Source of the DNA: JADGHX01 sp963837755
GTDB lineage: Bacteria; Pseudomonadota; Gammaproteobacteria; Steroidobacterales; Steroidobacteraceae
NCBI GenBank assembly: GCA_963837755.1
Contig: CAWIOP010000001.1
Location: forward strand, 1,178,001-1,242,000
Direction of reading: 5' to 3'
DNA: 64,000 nt
The position numbers were made by a program, and so were the translations under genes. How positions within the stretch are numbered: the first letter of the stretch is position 1; each line of letters starts with the position of its first letter. The notes beneath the pieces were generated by a model, which did no database searches, was not told where the DNA came from, and saw nothing but the letters and a program-made list of their open reading frames with translations. Positions 45,051-52,734 of the stretch are shown in pieces.

Positions 45051-45266
45051 CGCAGGTCGTGACACACACTGTCTCAATCGCGGGAGCCGATCATCGCAAC
45101 TGACGAGCGCAACGTCCTGAGGGGCGTTATTGACGGGCGTAGCAGCGAGCACGGCGGGGAGCGCGGCGGCTTGGCCCGGACCTTGCAGAATTCCCAGTCG
45201 GGCGCGGTAACGCGCACTGAGACAAGACCGTTAGCGGGCGCGAGCACGCGCGCGACGGGGCAAGGT

Positions 45267-45563
45267 ATGGGAAACAGAGCAGTGTTGTGCCGGACCAGGA
45301 ATCGGCTCGAGAGGGGTCGCCAGGTGCGGGTGGAGTGGCGAAGCGCAGGCTCCGCCAGCGCCCAGCCCGTGCTGGCGCAGCCCGGCGGGACGGTGCCGCT
45401 GAACGAAAACGCCGCCGCGCTGCTGGAACTGTGCGACGGCACGCGCTCGTTCGACGAGGTGATCGCGCAGTTCGTGGCGCAGCCGGGCAATGCCGACCTG
45501 GCCGCCGATGCCCGGGACTTTCTGGACGCCGCGCGCCAGCGCGGTTGGGTCGTCGAGATCTGA
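45267..45563 (+). CDS. pqqD: PqqD-family peptide-chaperone protein
   Basis: A 98-residue protein from the ATG at 45267; longer starts reach into low-similarity sequence. The C-terminal part VLAQPGGTVPLNENAAALLELCDGTRSFDEVIAQFVAQPG and DLAADARDFLDAARQRGWV matches the PqqD winged-helix fold that presents the precursor peptide to the radical-SAM enzyme PqqE. No pqqA, B, C or E is seen around it. It could be an orphan PqqD-like RiPP recognition element or the remnant of a PQQ operon. The AcoR-type activator upstream fits a past link with quinoprotein alcohol oxidation. Confidence 0.75.
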   Translation: MGNRAVLCRTRNRLERGRQVRVEWRSAGSASAQPVLAQPGGTVPLNENAAALLELCDGTRSFDEVIAQFVAQPGNADLAADARDFLDAARQRGWVVEI

Positions 45564-45655
45564 GCATTCAAATGAGTCGGTCGTGGTATTCGCCCGCCCG
45601 GGTGGCCACGCCCGCATTGCCCGCGAAGCGGAATCCCCGAACTCAAAGGTCTCAT

Positions 45656-46292
45656 TTGAAGCTCACCGCTGCGGTTCTCATCTTCGCGCTGATCGAGGCT
45701 GGGCTTGCAGGGCAGGCGTTCGCCGCCGACGCCGAACGGCGGCCCATGGTCGTAGACGACCTCAACCAGCTGCGCACGGTCGTCGACCCCACCGTCTCGC
45801 CCGATGGCGAATGGGTGGCGTACGCCGTGCGCACCACCGACGTGGGTAAAGACAAGCGCGACTGGCACATCTGGATGACAAGGTGGGACGGCAAGCGCTC
45901 CGTGCAGGTAACCCAATCTGCGCAGAGCGAGCACTCGCCCGGCTGGAGCCCGGACGGGCGCTACGTGTCTTTCCTTTCGGGCCGGGCGGAGAAAGAGGGC
46001 CCGGATGCGTTCTGGTTGCTCGATCGGCGCGGCGGCGAGGCGCGGGTCGAAGCGCTGACCTCCGGTCGCTTGATGCCCGCGCAGCCTGCCGCCACGGCTC
46101 GGCTCGTCACGCGAACTCTCTCGACATCTCGTGGCAGATTCTCGCGGCCCAGGGGTTCGTCATCGTCGCCGCGAATCCGCGTGGCAGCTCGAGTGGTACA
46201 AGCGGCATCTTGCCGTTCCCGCAAAGCCCACTGCCGTCTCCCCCGTGCGGCCAGCCCACGCATTGGCAGTGGCGCAGCCGCCTGCTTCGTGA
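45656..46292 (+). pseudogene. S9 prolyl-oligopeptidase-family peptidase, internally collapsed
   Basis: A TTG start gives a signal peptide (TAAVLIFALIEAGLAGQAFA) and the first propeller blades (MVVDDLNQLRTVVDPTVSPDGEWVAYAVRTTD and SEHSPGWSPDGRYVSFLSGRAEKEG). Near 46070 the sequence jumps frame to SLDISWQILAAQGFVIVAANPRGSS, which belongs to the hydrolase domain. Near 46190 it jumps again to EWYKRHLAVPAKP, the usual C-terminal end, stopping at 46292. So the start, middle and end of a roughly 680-residue enzyme survive in 212 codons, and the catalytic Ser, Asp and His segments are missing. The cause is two deletions or an assembly collapse. Confidence 0.75.
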
Positions 46293-46335
46293 GACTCATG
46301 CGCCTCTATAACGAAACAACAAAGCGAGCGCTTCC

Positions 46336-47466
46336 ATGATTCGAGGCCTGTTCTTCCTGATCGTCATCGTGACGATCGTTGCGCTGGTGTCGTCGCTGAT
46401 GCGGCGTTCGCGTCGCCGCGCGGCGGAGGTCTCGCCGCTTCCCACGAAGGTGGTCGAGGTGCCGGTGCCGTCACTGCCAGCGCCTGAAACGGCCGCGCCA
46501 ACCGTTGCGGTACCGACGGTGGATGAGGTGCTCCACAAGCTCAACGAGCTGGCCTTCGCGCGATCGCTCACCACGTCGGTCGCGGGGCACCAGGAGATCG
46601 TCGAAGCGGCGGCCAGGGTGCTCGAGACCGCCGCGAACGAGCCGCGCTACGCGCCGCGCCGGCCGCTGCTGTTGCCGCAGCTCGTGCGTGCGGTGAGCGA
46701 CACGGACACCTCGCGCCGCGAGCTCGCGACGATGATTGCGAAAGACCCCGCGCTCGTCGGCAGCCTGCTGAAGCTCGCCAACAGCCAGTACTACCGCATG
46801 AACGCCCAGCCGGTGGAGAGCGTGGATCGCGCCGTCGCCGTCATCGGCACCGAGGGCATCCGCTCGCTCATCGCTGCCGCGCTGGTGCAGCCGGTGTTCC
46901 GTGTGTCGGGTGGCGAGTTCGCGCAGTTCCCCGAAGTGATCTGGGAACACACCTTCCTCGCCGCGAACGCGGCGGAAACGTATGCGGCGGTCGTCGTGAA
47001 CTCCGACCCGTTCGCCGCTCAGCTTCTGGCTCTGATGAATGGGCTGGGTGCCATCGTGGTGTTCCGCGTGGCACTCGACCAGTACGCCGCGCGGCCGTCG
47101 CTGCGGCCAGATGCCGCCACCATCGTGTCGCTGCTCGATGCGCACACGTCACGTGTGGCGCGTGCCATCGCCGCGAGTTGGGATCTGTCCGGCCGCATTC
47201 TTGCTGCGCTCGAAGACCAGATGCCCGGCGCCATGACGCCGGAGCCCACGCCGCTTGGCCGCGCCCTGAAGTTCGGGCGCTTCATCGCGGCGCTGGCCGT
47301 GCTGAACACGAAAGGCCTCATCGACGACGAGACGGCCAAGGCGGCGCTGCAGGCGCACGCAGGCTCCGGCACGCACTTCGAGAGAATCTGGGAGCGCCTG
47401 ACGGGCAAGCCGTCGCAAGCGCCGCAGACGCCGCCCGAGCGCTCCGCAGCCAACTGGAAAACCTGA
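46336..47466 (+). CDS. Membrane-anchored HDOD-domain protein
   Basis: A 376-residue protein. An N-terminal helix (GLFFLIVIVTIVALVSSLM) anchors it in the inner membrane, a proline/valine-rich linker follows, and an HDOD domain fills about residues 115-310. Conserved parts include LLLPQLVRAVSDTDTSRRELATMIAKDPALVGSLLKLANSQYYRM, VESVDRAVAVIGTEGIRSLIAAAL and a helix-rich C-terminal half with LMNGLGAIVVFRV. HDOD domains lack the metal-binding HD residues and act in signalling complexes. The specific pathway is unknown. Confidence 0.85.
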   Translation: MIRGLFFLIVIVTIVALVSSLMRRSRRRAAEVSPLPTKVVEVPVPSLPAPETAAPTVAVPTVDEVLHKLNELAFARSLTTSVAGHQEIVEAAARVLETAANEPRYAPRRPLLLPQLVRAVSDTDTSRRELATMIAKDPALVGSLLKLANSQYYRMNAQPVESVDRAVAVIGTEGIRSLIAAALVQPVFRVSGGEFAQFPEVIWEHTFLAANAAETYAAVVVNSDPFAAQLLALMNGLGAIVVFRVALDQYAARPSLRPDAATIVSLLDAHTSRVARAIAASWDLSGRILAALEDQMPGAMTPEPTPLGRALKFGRFIAALAVLNTKGLIDDETAKAALQAHAGSGTHFERIWERLTGKPSQAPQTPPERSAANWKT

Positions 47467-47491
47467 TTACGTCGAGCCGGAGAAGCCACTC

Positions 47492-47953
47492 ATGAGCCAC
47501 CACGTCGCCACGACCATCTGGACGCGCGCCCCGGATGCGCCGTTCAAGGACAACAAGTATTCCCGCGCGCACGAATGGCGCTTCGACGGCGGCGCGGTGG
47601 TGAAAGCCTCGAGCGCGCCCTCATCGGTGCGCGTGCCCATGTCCGACCCGACGGCGGTGGACCCGGAAGAGGCGCTCGTCGCCGCGCTCTCGTCGTGTCA
47701 CATGCTGTTCTTTCTTTCGTATGCCGCGTCGGCGGGCTTCGTCATCGATCGCTATGAAGACGACGCGGTGGGCGAGATGGGCAAGAACGCGCAGGGCCGC
47801 ACGGCGATGGTGAAGGTCACCCTGCGGCCGAAGATTACGTGGGTGGGCGCGGCGCCGGACGCGGAGAAGTTGCACCAGCTGCATCACCGGTCGCACGAGT
47901 CGTGCTACATCGCGAACTCCGTGAGCGCGGAGGTCGTGATCGAGGAGCGCTGA
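47492..47953 (+). CDS. OsmC-family peroxide-reducing protein
   Basis: A 153-residue OsmC/Ohr-like protein. Both catalytic cysteines are present: one in ALVAALSSCHMLFFLSYAA (about residue 71) and one in HHRSHESCYIANSVSAEV (about residue 136). The N-terminal strand WRFDGGAVVKASSAPSSVRVP is consistent with the OsmC subgroup. Such proteins reduce organic hydroperoxides, usually with a lipoyl or thioredoxin partner. The gene lies 25 bp after the HDOD gene, but a functional link is not obvious. Confidence 0.9.
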   Translation: MSHHVATTIWTRAPDAPFKDNKYSRAHEWRFDGGAVVKASSAPSSVRVPMSDPTAVDPEEALVAALSSCHMLFFLSYAASAGFVIDRYEDDAVGEMGKNAQGRTAMVKVTLRPKITWVGAAPDAEKLHQLHHRSHESCYIANSVSAEVVIEER

Positions 47954-47975
47954 GCGGGTGCGCGCCTGCGCGCGT

Positions 47976-49100
47976 TCACGGCCCGCCCCAGATCTCCGTA
48001 GCAACTTCCACGAGCAGCGACAGCTTCGCGCGCTGCTCTTCCTGCGAAAGCCGGTTGCCTTCCTGCGTGCTCGCGAACCCGCATTGCGGGCTGATGCACA
48101 GCCGTTCCAGCGGCACGTATTTGACCGCCGCGTCGATACGGCGGCGAATGTCGTCTTTGGATTCGAGCTCGGCGCGCTTGGACGTGATGAGGCCGAGCAC
48201 CACGATCTTGTCCCTGGGCATGAAGCGCAGCGGCGCGAAATCGCCCGAACGCTCGTCGTCGTACTCCAGGAAGAAGCCGTCCACCTTCGACTGGTTGAAA
48301 TAGCGCTCCGCCACCATCTCGTAGCTGCCCTGCGCGGCCCACTGGCTCTGATAGTTGCCGCGGCACATGTGGATGACCGCCGTCACTTCGCGCGGGCGGC
48401 TCTCGATGGCGGCGTTGTTGAGCGCGATGAATGAATCGACGAGCGTTTCAGGATTCTGCCGGCGGCTGCGCCAGAACCCCTGCCAGTTGGCGTCTGCGAG
48501 GTTCGCGGAGTTTACGTCGTCGATCTGCAGGTAGGTGCAGCCCGCGCCAACGATGTGGCCCACGGCGTCGCCGTACGCGCGCGCCAGGTCGCGCCAGAAC
48601 TCCTCGATGTCCGGGTACACCGAAGGCTCGACGCTCTCCTTCGTGATGACGGTGTGGAACATGGCGGGCGCGGGCATGCAGAACTTCGGCGTGCGCGTGG
48701 TGGCGGACTTCAGGAAGCGGAAGTCGTCCACGCCGATGCCGCCTGAAGGGCAACGCACCTTGCCCGTGACCTTCGCGATGGGCGCGAGGAAATCCACGCC
48801 ACCCGAGAACGGCACGCGCGTGCGCTCCGTGCCGCGCGTGATGCCGCGCAGGCTGAACATGAAGTCGAGAAACCAGTCGTCGCGACGATAGTCGCCGTCG
48901 GTGATGGCGCGCAGGCCCACGCTTTCCTGCATGCCGACCGCGGCGATGACGTAGTCGTCTTCGATTCTTCTGAGCGCGGTGTACGGCAACCGCCCCGCAT
49001 GCCAGGCCGCGCGCGCATCGAACAGCTCCTTCGGCCGCAGCAAGCTGCCGACGTGGTCTGCGCGAAACGGGGGGTTCTGGCGGGGCTGGGTCATGCGCAT
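47976..49100 (-). CDS. Cobalamin-independent methionine synthase II-like protein
   Basis: A 374-residue protein of the short MetE-like (YxjG) family. The N terminus FRADHVGSLLRPKELFDAR is characteristic. The metal site can be followed: His and Cys in AVIHMCRGNYQSQ, Glu in FFLEYDDERSGDFAPL and Cys in CISPQCGFAS. A complete TIM-barrel-sized domain is present, without the N-terminal half of true MetE. These enzymes transfer methyl groups to homocysteine or related thiols from donors that are often unknown. It is convergent with osmC. Confidence 0.88.
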   Translation of the reverse strand: MRMTQPRQNPPFRADHVGSLLRPKELFDARAAWHAGRLPYTALRRIEDDYVIAAVGMQESVGLRAITDGDYRRDDWFLDFMFSLRGITRGTERTRVPFSGGVDFLAPIAKVTGKVRCPSGGIGVDDFRFLKSATTRTPKFCMPAPAMFHTVITKESVEPSVYPDIEEFWRDLARAYGDAVGHIVGAGCTYLQIDDVNSANLADANWQGFWRSRRQNPETLVDSFIALNNAAIESRPREVTAVIHMCRGNYQSQWAAQGSYEMVAERYFNQSKVDGFFLEYDDERSGDFAPLRFMPRDKIVVLGLITSKRAELESKDDIRRRIDAAVKYVPLERLCISPQCGFASTQEGNRLSQEEQRAKLSLLVEVATEIWGGP

Positions 49101-49466
49101 CTTCTCGCGTCGGCTGTCGTGGGCCCGTGATCATACGCTTGTATAAGCGGCCGGAATCGGCTATCTCTTTCGCACATGATTTCTGCAGAGCAGATGCAGC
49201 CAGATCGATAGCAGGCCAACTATCTCTGGCATCCGCTGCGGAAAAAAAATACGACGAGGGGGTTATCCATACGAAGCGAAGGCCGTCCGGCCCGCTTTTT
49301 CCTCCACGTGGTGCGCGGCATGGCAAGCGGTGCCGATCGACCGCGGCGGTTGCGAAGCGCCTGTTCCCGTGCCCGGGTGACCGTGGTCGCGCGACCCAAG
49401 TGATGTCTCCCGGCGCCCCCGACGGGCGCAAATCGGCGCTTCGCCCAGAAACAAATGGTGCCACTG
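49101..49466. other. Intergenic stretch before the split tRNA-Gly
   Basis: No coding frame is convincing. A small inverted repeat CGCTTGTATAAGCG lies close to the start of the MetE-like gene (about 49137) and could be an operator. An A-run (GGAAAAAAAATACG) at about 49240 marks a local drop in GC. I saw no SAM, cobalamin or other riboswitch signature upstream of the methyltransferase. Confidence 0.35.
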
Positions 49467-49496
49467 TTGCCGATCCGGAACGCGAGCCCGTAGAAT
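49467..49496 (+). promoter_or_regulatory. Promoter of the split tRNA-Gly gene
   Basis: A -35 TTGCCG (49467-49472), an 18-bp spacer and a -10 TAGAAT (49491-49496) place transcription start at about 49503, five bases before the first base of the tRNA. It would drive the tRNA 5' exon and the intron behind it. Confidence 0.7.
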
Positions 49497-49951
49497 CAAT
49501 GCCCCTCGCGGGTGTAGTTCAATGGTAGAACTGCAGCTTCCCAAGCGTGCGACACGAGTCGCATGGGCCTAACCAGCCCAGTCGGTACCAGACCGTAAGG
49601 TCGAAAACTGACAGAACTGGTAGCTCGAAAGAGCATTTTGGTCCACAGACGTCCGTTGAGTGCTACCCATGCATGAAATGGCGTCAAAAGTGCGGCGAAG
49701 GCTGCACGAGTAATTGTCCGGCAGGGAGCTTTCCATCCCCGACCGGACCGAGATTTCTGCATCTCGTAGCCAAAGGAGCTTTGCAGGCCCGGTAACAGGC
49801 TTGTGAAGAGCGCTCCCGATAATGTAGCCGCCCCGCCTCGGGGCCTGACTTCTCCGCGAGGGGAGGTCATGTGGATGGAGAAACGCACTCCACCCTGGCG
49901 CTAGGCTGGATTACAGGTCTAAGGCAACTGAACTGCCAATCAACCGTCGTC

Positions 49952-50028
49952 AAGCTGAATGGGCCTAAGCGTTTGTCAGGCCCAATCCAAAACGGAGTGT
50001 GGTCGGTTGTGTTGCTGCTTGGTCAGCA
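49952..50028 (+). promoter_or_regulatory. EBS2 and EBS1 target-recognition sequences of the intron
   Basis: EBS1, GCTTGG at 50017-50022, lies in a small hairpin (TGCTG at 50013-50017 and CAGCA at 50024-50028) and is fully complementary to the last six exon bases CCAAGC (49541-49546). EBS2, AAGCTG at 49952-49957, is complementary to CAGCTT at 49534-49539. Order and distance match domain I of group II introns. The EBS1 match is strong; EBS2 is slightly less certain. Confidence 0.75.
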
Positions 50029-50231
50029 CACGCAGACATTGCACCACCGGCGGAAAGGCAGAGTCCTCGTAGTTCCTGTTACTCGTGCGGAACGTGGCAA
50101 GCCTCTTGTGGCGTCCGGATCAACATCATCGCGATTGAGTTCGCGTTCGTGATCCTGCGGTTCAACCTCGTTGATTCAGCATGATCCGGCGCGCACGAGA
50201 TTGTGAGTGTTGTTCTACATGACTCATGAGC

Positions 50232-50265
50232 GGCCCCCACCAGTGCAGCAACACTGGCAGGGGCC
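50232..50265 (+). ncRNA. Long stem-loop inside the intron
   Basis: GGCCCC-CA-CCAGTG, loop CAGCAA, CACTGG-CA-GGGGCC forms a 12-bp stem with a symmetric CA/CA internal loop. It sits just upstream of the small intron ORF and could be the base of domain II or domain IV. Its exact domain cannot be assigned without folding the whole ribozyme. Confidence 0.5.
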
Positions 50266-50296
50266 TAACCAACCAACGCCTGATAGGAGGTGTCAA

Positions 50297-50638
50297 TTGG
50301 CTAAGGCGAAGTCTACTGCTACTCGTAAACGGCAGCGGAAATTCGACCCGGACGAACTCGGGCTGGATCTTTACGCCGCAGCACGACGAATCGAAGCCGT
50401 GGAATGCATGGCCGTATGCGTCGAGCACGCGCTGTTGGAGCGAAGGTCTGATGATGACCGGGTACTCGCTGTCTGCGTGGAGCGGTTCATAGCCGATGAG
50501 CTTAGGTCGGTCTCTCGTACGTTGGGGGCGCTGATGGCCCCGTTCGAGGATGGGCCCTACATACCCTTACTCGAATCGCCGATTTTGGGGCTTCGTATCG
50601 AGCCGGTCACGGACAAGGCGACCCGCAAGGGCCGCTGA
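50297..50638 (+). CDS. Intron-borne small protein of unknown function
   Basis: I do not recognise this 113-residue protein. A strong ribosome site (AGGAGGT, about 50286-50292) precedes a TTG at 50297, which I take as the start; the same frame is open 90 bases further upstream. The N terminus is very basic (AKAKSTATRKRQRKFDPDE), followed by a likely helical pair with two Cys (RIEAVECMAVCVEHALLERR and DDDRVLAVCVERFIADELRSVSRTL) and a loop-rich end. Basic tail plus helices could bind RNA or DNA. It lies wholly inside the group II intron, downstream of EBS1 and upstream of the intron tRNA, where accessory genes are rare. Confidence 0.6.
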   Translation: MAKAKSTATRKRQRKFDPDELGLDLYAAARRIEAVECMAVCVEHALLERRSDDDRVLAVCVERFIADELRSVSRTLGALMAPFEDGPYIPLLESPILGLRIEPVTDKATRKGR

Positions 50639-50773
50639 AGCCATAAGAGGTAGAGGATGCCGGAGAAAGCGAATGCCGTGCCTGTAATGGGTGCGGATAG
50701 GGGATGAAACGATCGCCCCGACGCGCAAGCGTGCTGAATTCCGGCTGGTGGCTGTTCGCTAGAGTGTTCGTAA

Positions 50774-50811
50774 TTGTCCGACCCCGGAGGGGAATGTACT
50801 ATTCCCCTCCG
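50774..50811 (+). promoter_or_regulatory. Palindromic promoter region upstream of the intron-borne tRNA
   Basis: A -35-like TTGTCC (50774-50779), 17 bp, and a -10-like TACTAT (50797-50802) are embedded in a perfect 11-bp inverted repeat (50785-50795 and 50801-50811) around GTACT. It lies 38 bp before the internal tRNA-Gly and could start tRNA and reverse-transcriptase transcription, with the hairpin as an operator or RNA structure. Confidence 0.45.
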
Positions 50812-50848
50812 AGGGATAAGTACGTCTCCGATGGGTTTCTCAATCGGG

Positions 50849-50922
50849 GCGGGTGTAGCTCAATGGTAGAGCTGCGGCTTCCCAAGCCGCTGACGAGGGT
50901 TCGATTCCCTTCACCCGCTCCA
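50849..50922 (+). tRNA. Intact tRNA-Gly(CCC) carried inside the group II intron
   Basis: A complete 74-nt tRNA: acceptor GCGGGTG/CACCCGC, D arm GCTC/GAGC, anticodon stem GCGGC/GCCGC around TTCCCAA (anticodon CCC), T arm GAGGG/CCCTT with loop TTCGATT, and encoded CCA at 50920-50922. Compared with the split copy, the D, anticodon and T stem differences are paired changes (for example GTTC/GAAC versus GCTC/GAGC), so both copies are folded and selected. It lies 20 bp before the reverse-transcriptase gene, within the intron body. It can supply glycine tRNA for GGG codons while the host copy is interrupted. Confidence 0.95.
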
Positions 50923-50942
50923 TCTCATCCTCGGAGGCTGAT

Positions 50943-52607
50943 ATGGATGCATCCCAATGCGATGTCGCCTCTGGCGTCTGGCAGAACTGGAACAGTGTTA
51001 ACTGGACCAAAGTACACCGGACGACTCGGAGGTTGCAGACGCGCATAGCGAAGGCGGTAAGGGACGGCGATCTACGCGGCGCTAAACGCTTGCAGAGGTT
51101 GCTGGCCCACTCGACGAGCGGCAGGTTCTTGGCCGTCCGTCGCGTCACTGAGAATCATGGTCGCAAGACAGCCGGGGTAGACCGCATCACGTGGCCGACT
51201 CCGGAAAGCAAGTCACAGGCGGTAGGCACCTTGAACAGCAAGGGCTATCGCGCACTTCCTCTGAGACGGGTTCACATTCCCAAAAACCACGGGGATGGCA
51301 CTCGTCCGCTGGGTATACCGACGATGCGGGACCGGGCGATGCAGGCTTTACACCTGCTGACTCTGGAACCCGTCGCCGAAAGCACGGCGGATGAGAACTC
51401 CTACGGGTTCCGTCCTTTCAGGTCTACAGCGGATGCGATGGTCCAGTGCCGCAATGTGCTGGATCGCAAGCATTCGTCCAAATGGGTCTTGGAAGGAGAC
51501 ATCAAGGGATGTTTCGACAACATCAGTCATGACTGGCTGCTCGCGCATGTCCCCGTGGACAAGCGGATTCTGACGCAGTGGTTGAAAGCTGGTTTCGTTG
51601 AGGCAAACCGTCTTTTCCCTACCGAAGCCGGTACGCCGCAAGGCGGGATCATTTCCCCCGTGTTGGCGAATCTTACCTTGGATGGGCTTGAGCCGTTGCT
51701 CACTGAGCGGTTCAAGAGCCGAAAGCACAAGGTGCACTTGGTGCGTTACGCGGATGACTTCATCGTCACCGGCAGCTCGAAAGAGTTGCTGGAGCGCGAG
51801 GTCAAACCATTGATCGAAAACTTTCTGGCCCAGCGTGGACTCATGCTGTCGCCAACGAAGACGAGGATCACGCACATCACAGAGGGCTTCGACTTCTTGG
51901 GTTGGAATTTGCGTTGGGTCCGCGGGGGCCTGCGTTCAGTTCCGGCGAAGAAGAATCGACTCGCGTTCTACGACAAGCTACGGCAGGCCATTCGGAATCT
52001 CCGCGCGGCGCCACAAGCTGAACTGATCGAGTGTCTGAACCCGCTGATCCGGGGCTGGGCGCAATATCATCGGTGCGTGGCGGTCAATGAAACGTTCCGC
52101 AAGATGGATCACCTGCTGTTCGGTGCGTTGTGGAGATGGTCCAAACGCCGACATCCGAACAAAGGCAAACGTTGGATAAAACGACGTTACTTCCGCAAGG
52201 AGGGCGCCCGCGATTGGGTGTTTGCTGTCGAAGGTTTCCGGCTCTTGAGGTTCTCGGATTTTTCCTACCGTGAGCATTTCAAGATCAAGTCGGAGGCCAA
52301 TCCCTACGATCCGTCGTGGGAGCATTACTTTGCGAAGCGTCTTGCCAAGCAGATGATGCAAACCCTGATGGGTCGCAGGCGGTTGCGTTGGTTGTGGAAT
52401 CGACAGGAAGGGAAGTGTCCGTTCTGTCATCAGCCGGTGACTAAACAAACCGGCTGGGACGTACACCATCGAGTGCGACGCACGGATGGTGGCTCGGAGC
52501 ACTGGACCAACTTGGAGATCACGCACCCGGCGTGCCATCGGCAACACCATGCCGTGCGCCAAGGAGGCACGGCCGAAGTCGAGTCGGAGGAATCCGCCTT
52601 GCCTTGA
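50943..52607 (+). CDS. ltrA: Group II intron reverse transcriptase-maturase with HNH endonuclease
   Basis: A 554-residue multifunctional protein. Motif RT0 (NSVNWTKVHRTTRRLQTRIAKA) is followed by RT1-7, including ADENSYGFRPFRSTADAM, WVLEGDIKGCFDNISHDWLL, TPQGGIISPVLANLTLD and the catalytic YADDF box (about residue 270). Domain X (maturase) covers about 340-460 with PLIRGWAQYHRCVAVNETF and LWRWSKRRHPNKGKRWIKRRYF. The C-terminal HNH nuclease has a CPFCHQ pair, DVHHRVRRTDGGSEHWTNLEI and a final HPACHRQHH. All catalytic residues appear intact, so splicing and retrohoming should be possible. GGAGG lies 6 bp before the ATG. Confidence 0.96.
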   Translation: MDASQCDVASGVWQNWNSVNWTKVHRTTRRLQTRIAKAVRDGDLRGAKRLQRLLAHSTSGRFLAVRRVTENHGRKTAGVDRITWPTPESKSQAVGTLNSKGYRALPLRRVHIPKNHGDGTRPLGIPTMRDRAMQALHLLTLEPVAESTADENSYGFRPFRSTADAMVQCRNVLDRKHSSKWVLEGDIKGCFDNISHDWLLAHVPVDKRILTQWLKAGFVEANRLFPTEAGTPQGGIISPVLANLTLDGLEPLLTERFKSRKHKVHLVRYADDFIVTGSSKELLEREVKPLIENFLAQRGLMLSPTKTRITHITEGFDFLGWNLRWVRGGLRSVPAKKNRLAFYDKLRQAIRNLRAAPQAELIECLNPLIRGWAQYHRCVAVNETFRKMDHLLFGALWRWSKRRHPNKGKRWIKRRYFRKEGARDWVFAVEGFRLLRFSDFSYREHFKIKSEANPYDPSWEHYFAKRLAKQMMQTLMGRRRLRWLWNRQEGKCPFCHQPVTKQTGWDVHHRVRRTDGGSEHWTNLEITHPACHRQHHAVRQGGTAEVESEESALP

Positions 52608-52659
52608 CCTTAGTGTTACAGCCGGCCTCCCCTGATACGGGAGGTTCACCTGGCTGCTT

Positions 52660-52734
52660 GAGCCGTATGAGGGTAATCTCTCACGTACGGTTCTTAGGGG
52701 AGGGGGCGGCCGCAAGGCCGCCTCCTCACCCGAC
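52660..52734 (+). ncRNA. Group II intron domains V and VI
   Basis: Domain V (52660-52693) is exactly 34 nt: GAGCCGTATGAGGG, TAAT loop, then CTCTCACGTACGGTTC, with the catalytic AGC at positions 2-4 and the two-base bulge in the 3' strand. Domain VI (52697-52734) has a GC-rich stem around GCAA and an unpaired A at 52728, seven bases from the 3' splice site, as expected for the branch point. Confidence 0.95.

Larger units (their letters stand above)
49547..52734 (+). mobile_element. Group II intron inserted in a tRNA-Gly gene
   Basis: The 3188-nt element begins GTGCGAC, matching the GUGYG 5' consensus, and ends in AC. A 34-nt domain V (52660-52693) and a domain VI with a bulged A at 52728, seven bases from the 3' end, are evident. 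A conserved domain I stretch GGAACGTGGCAAGCC lies near 50089. EBS1 and EBS2 pair with the exon (see separate entry). The reverse transcriptase is encoded at 50943-52607. The intron is longer than usual because it also carries a small ORF and an entire tRNA-Gly between its 5' part and the reverse transcriptase. The enzyme is of the chloroplast-like type, so the ribozyme is probably IIB. Confidence 0.93.

Noticed and set aside
50207..50296. Longer N terminus for the intron-borne small protein
   Set aside because: It would run through the 50232-50265 stem-loop and has no ribosome site, whereas AGGAGGT sits correctly before the TTG at 50297.
49508..50922. Two ordinary neighbouring tRNA-Gly genes with the intron starting after the second
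   Set aside because: The first tRNA lacks its 3' half exactly where a GTGCG intron end begins, and the missing half is found after domain VI at 52735; the second tRNA is complete and lies inside the intron.
50849..52734. Twintron, i.e. a second group II intron nested inside the first
   Set aside because: Only one domain V and one reverse transcriptase are present, and no second GTGCG start with matching 3' end was seen around the internal tRNA.
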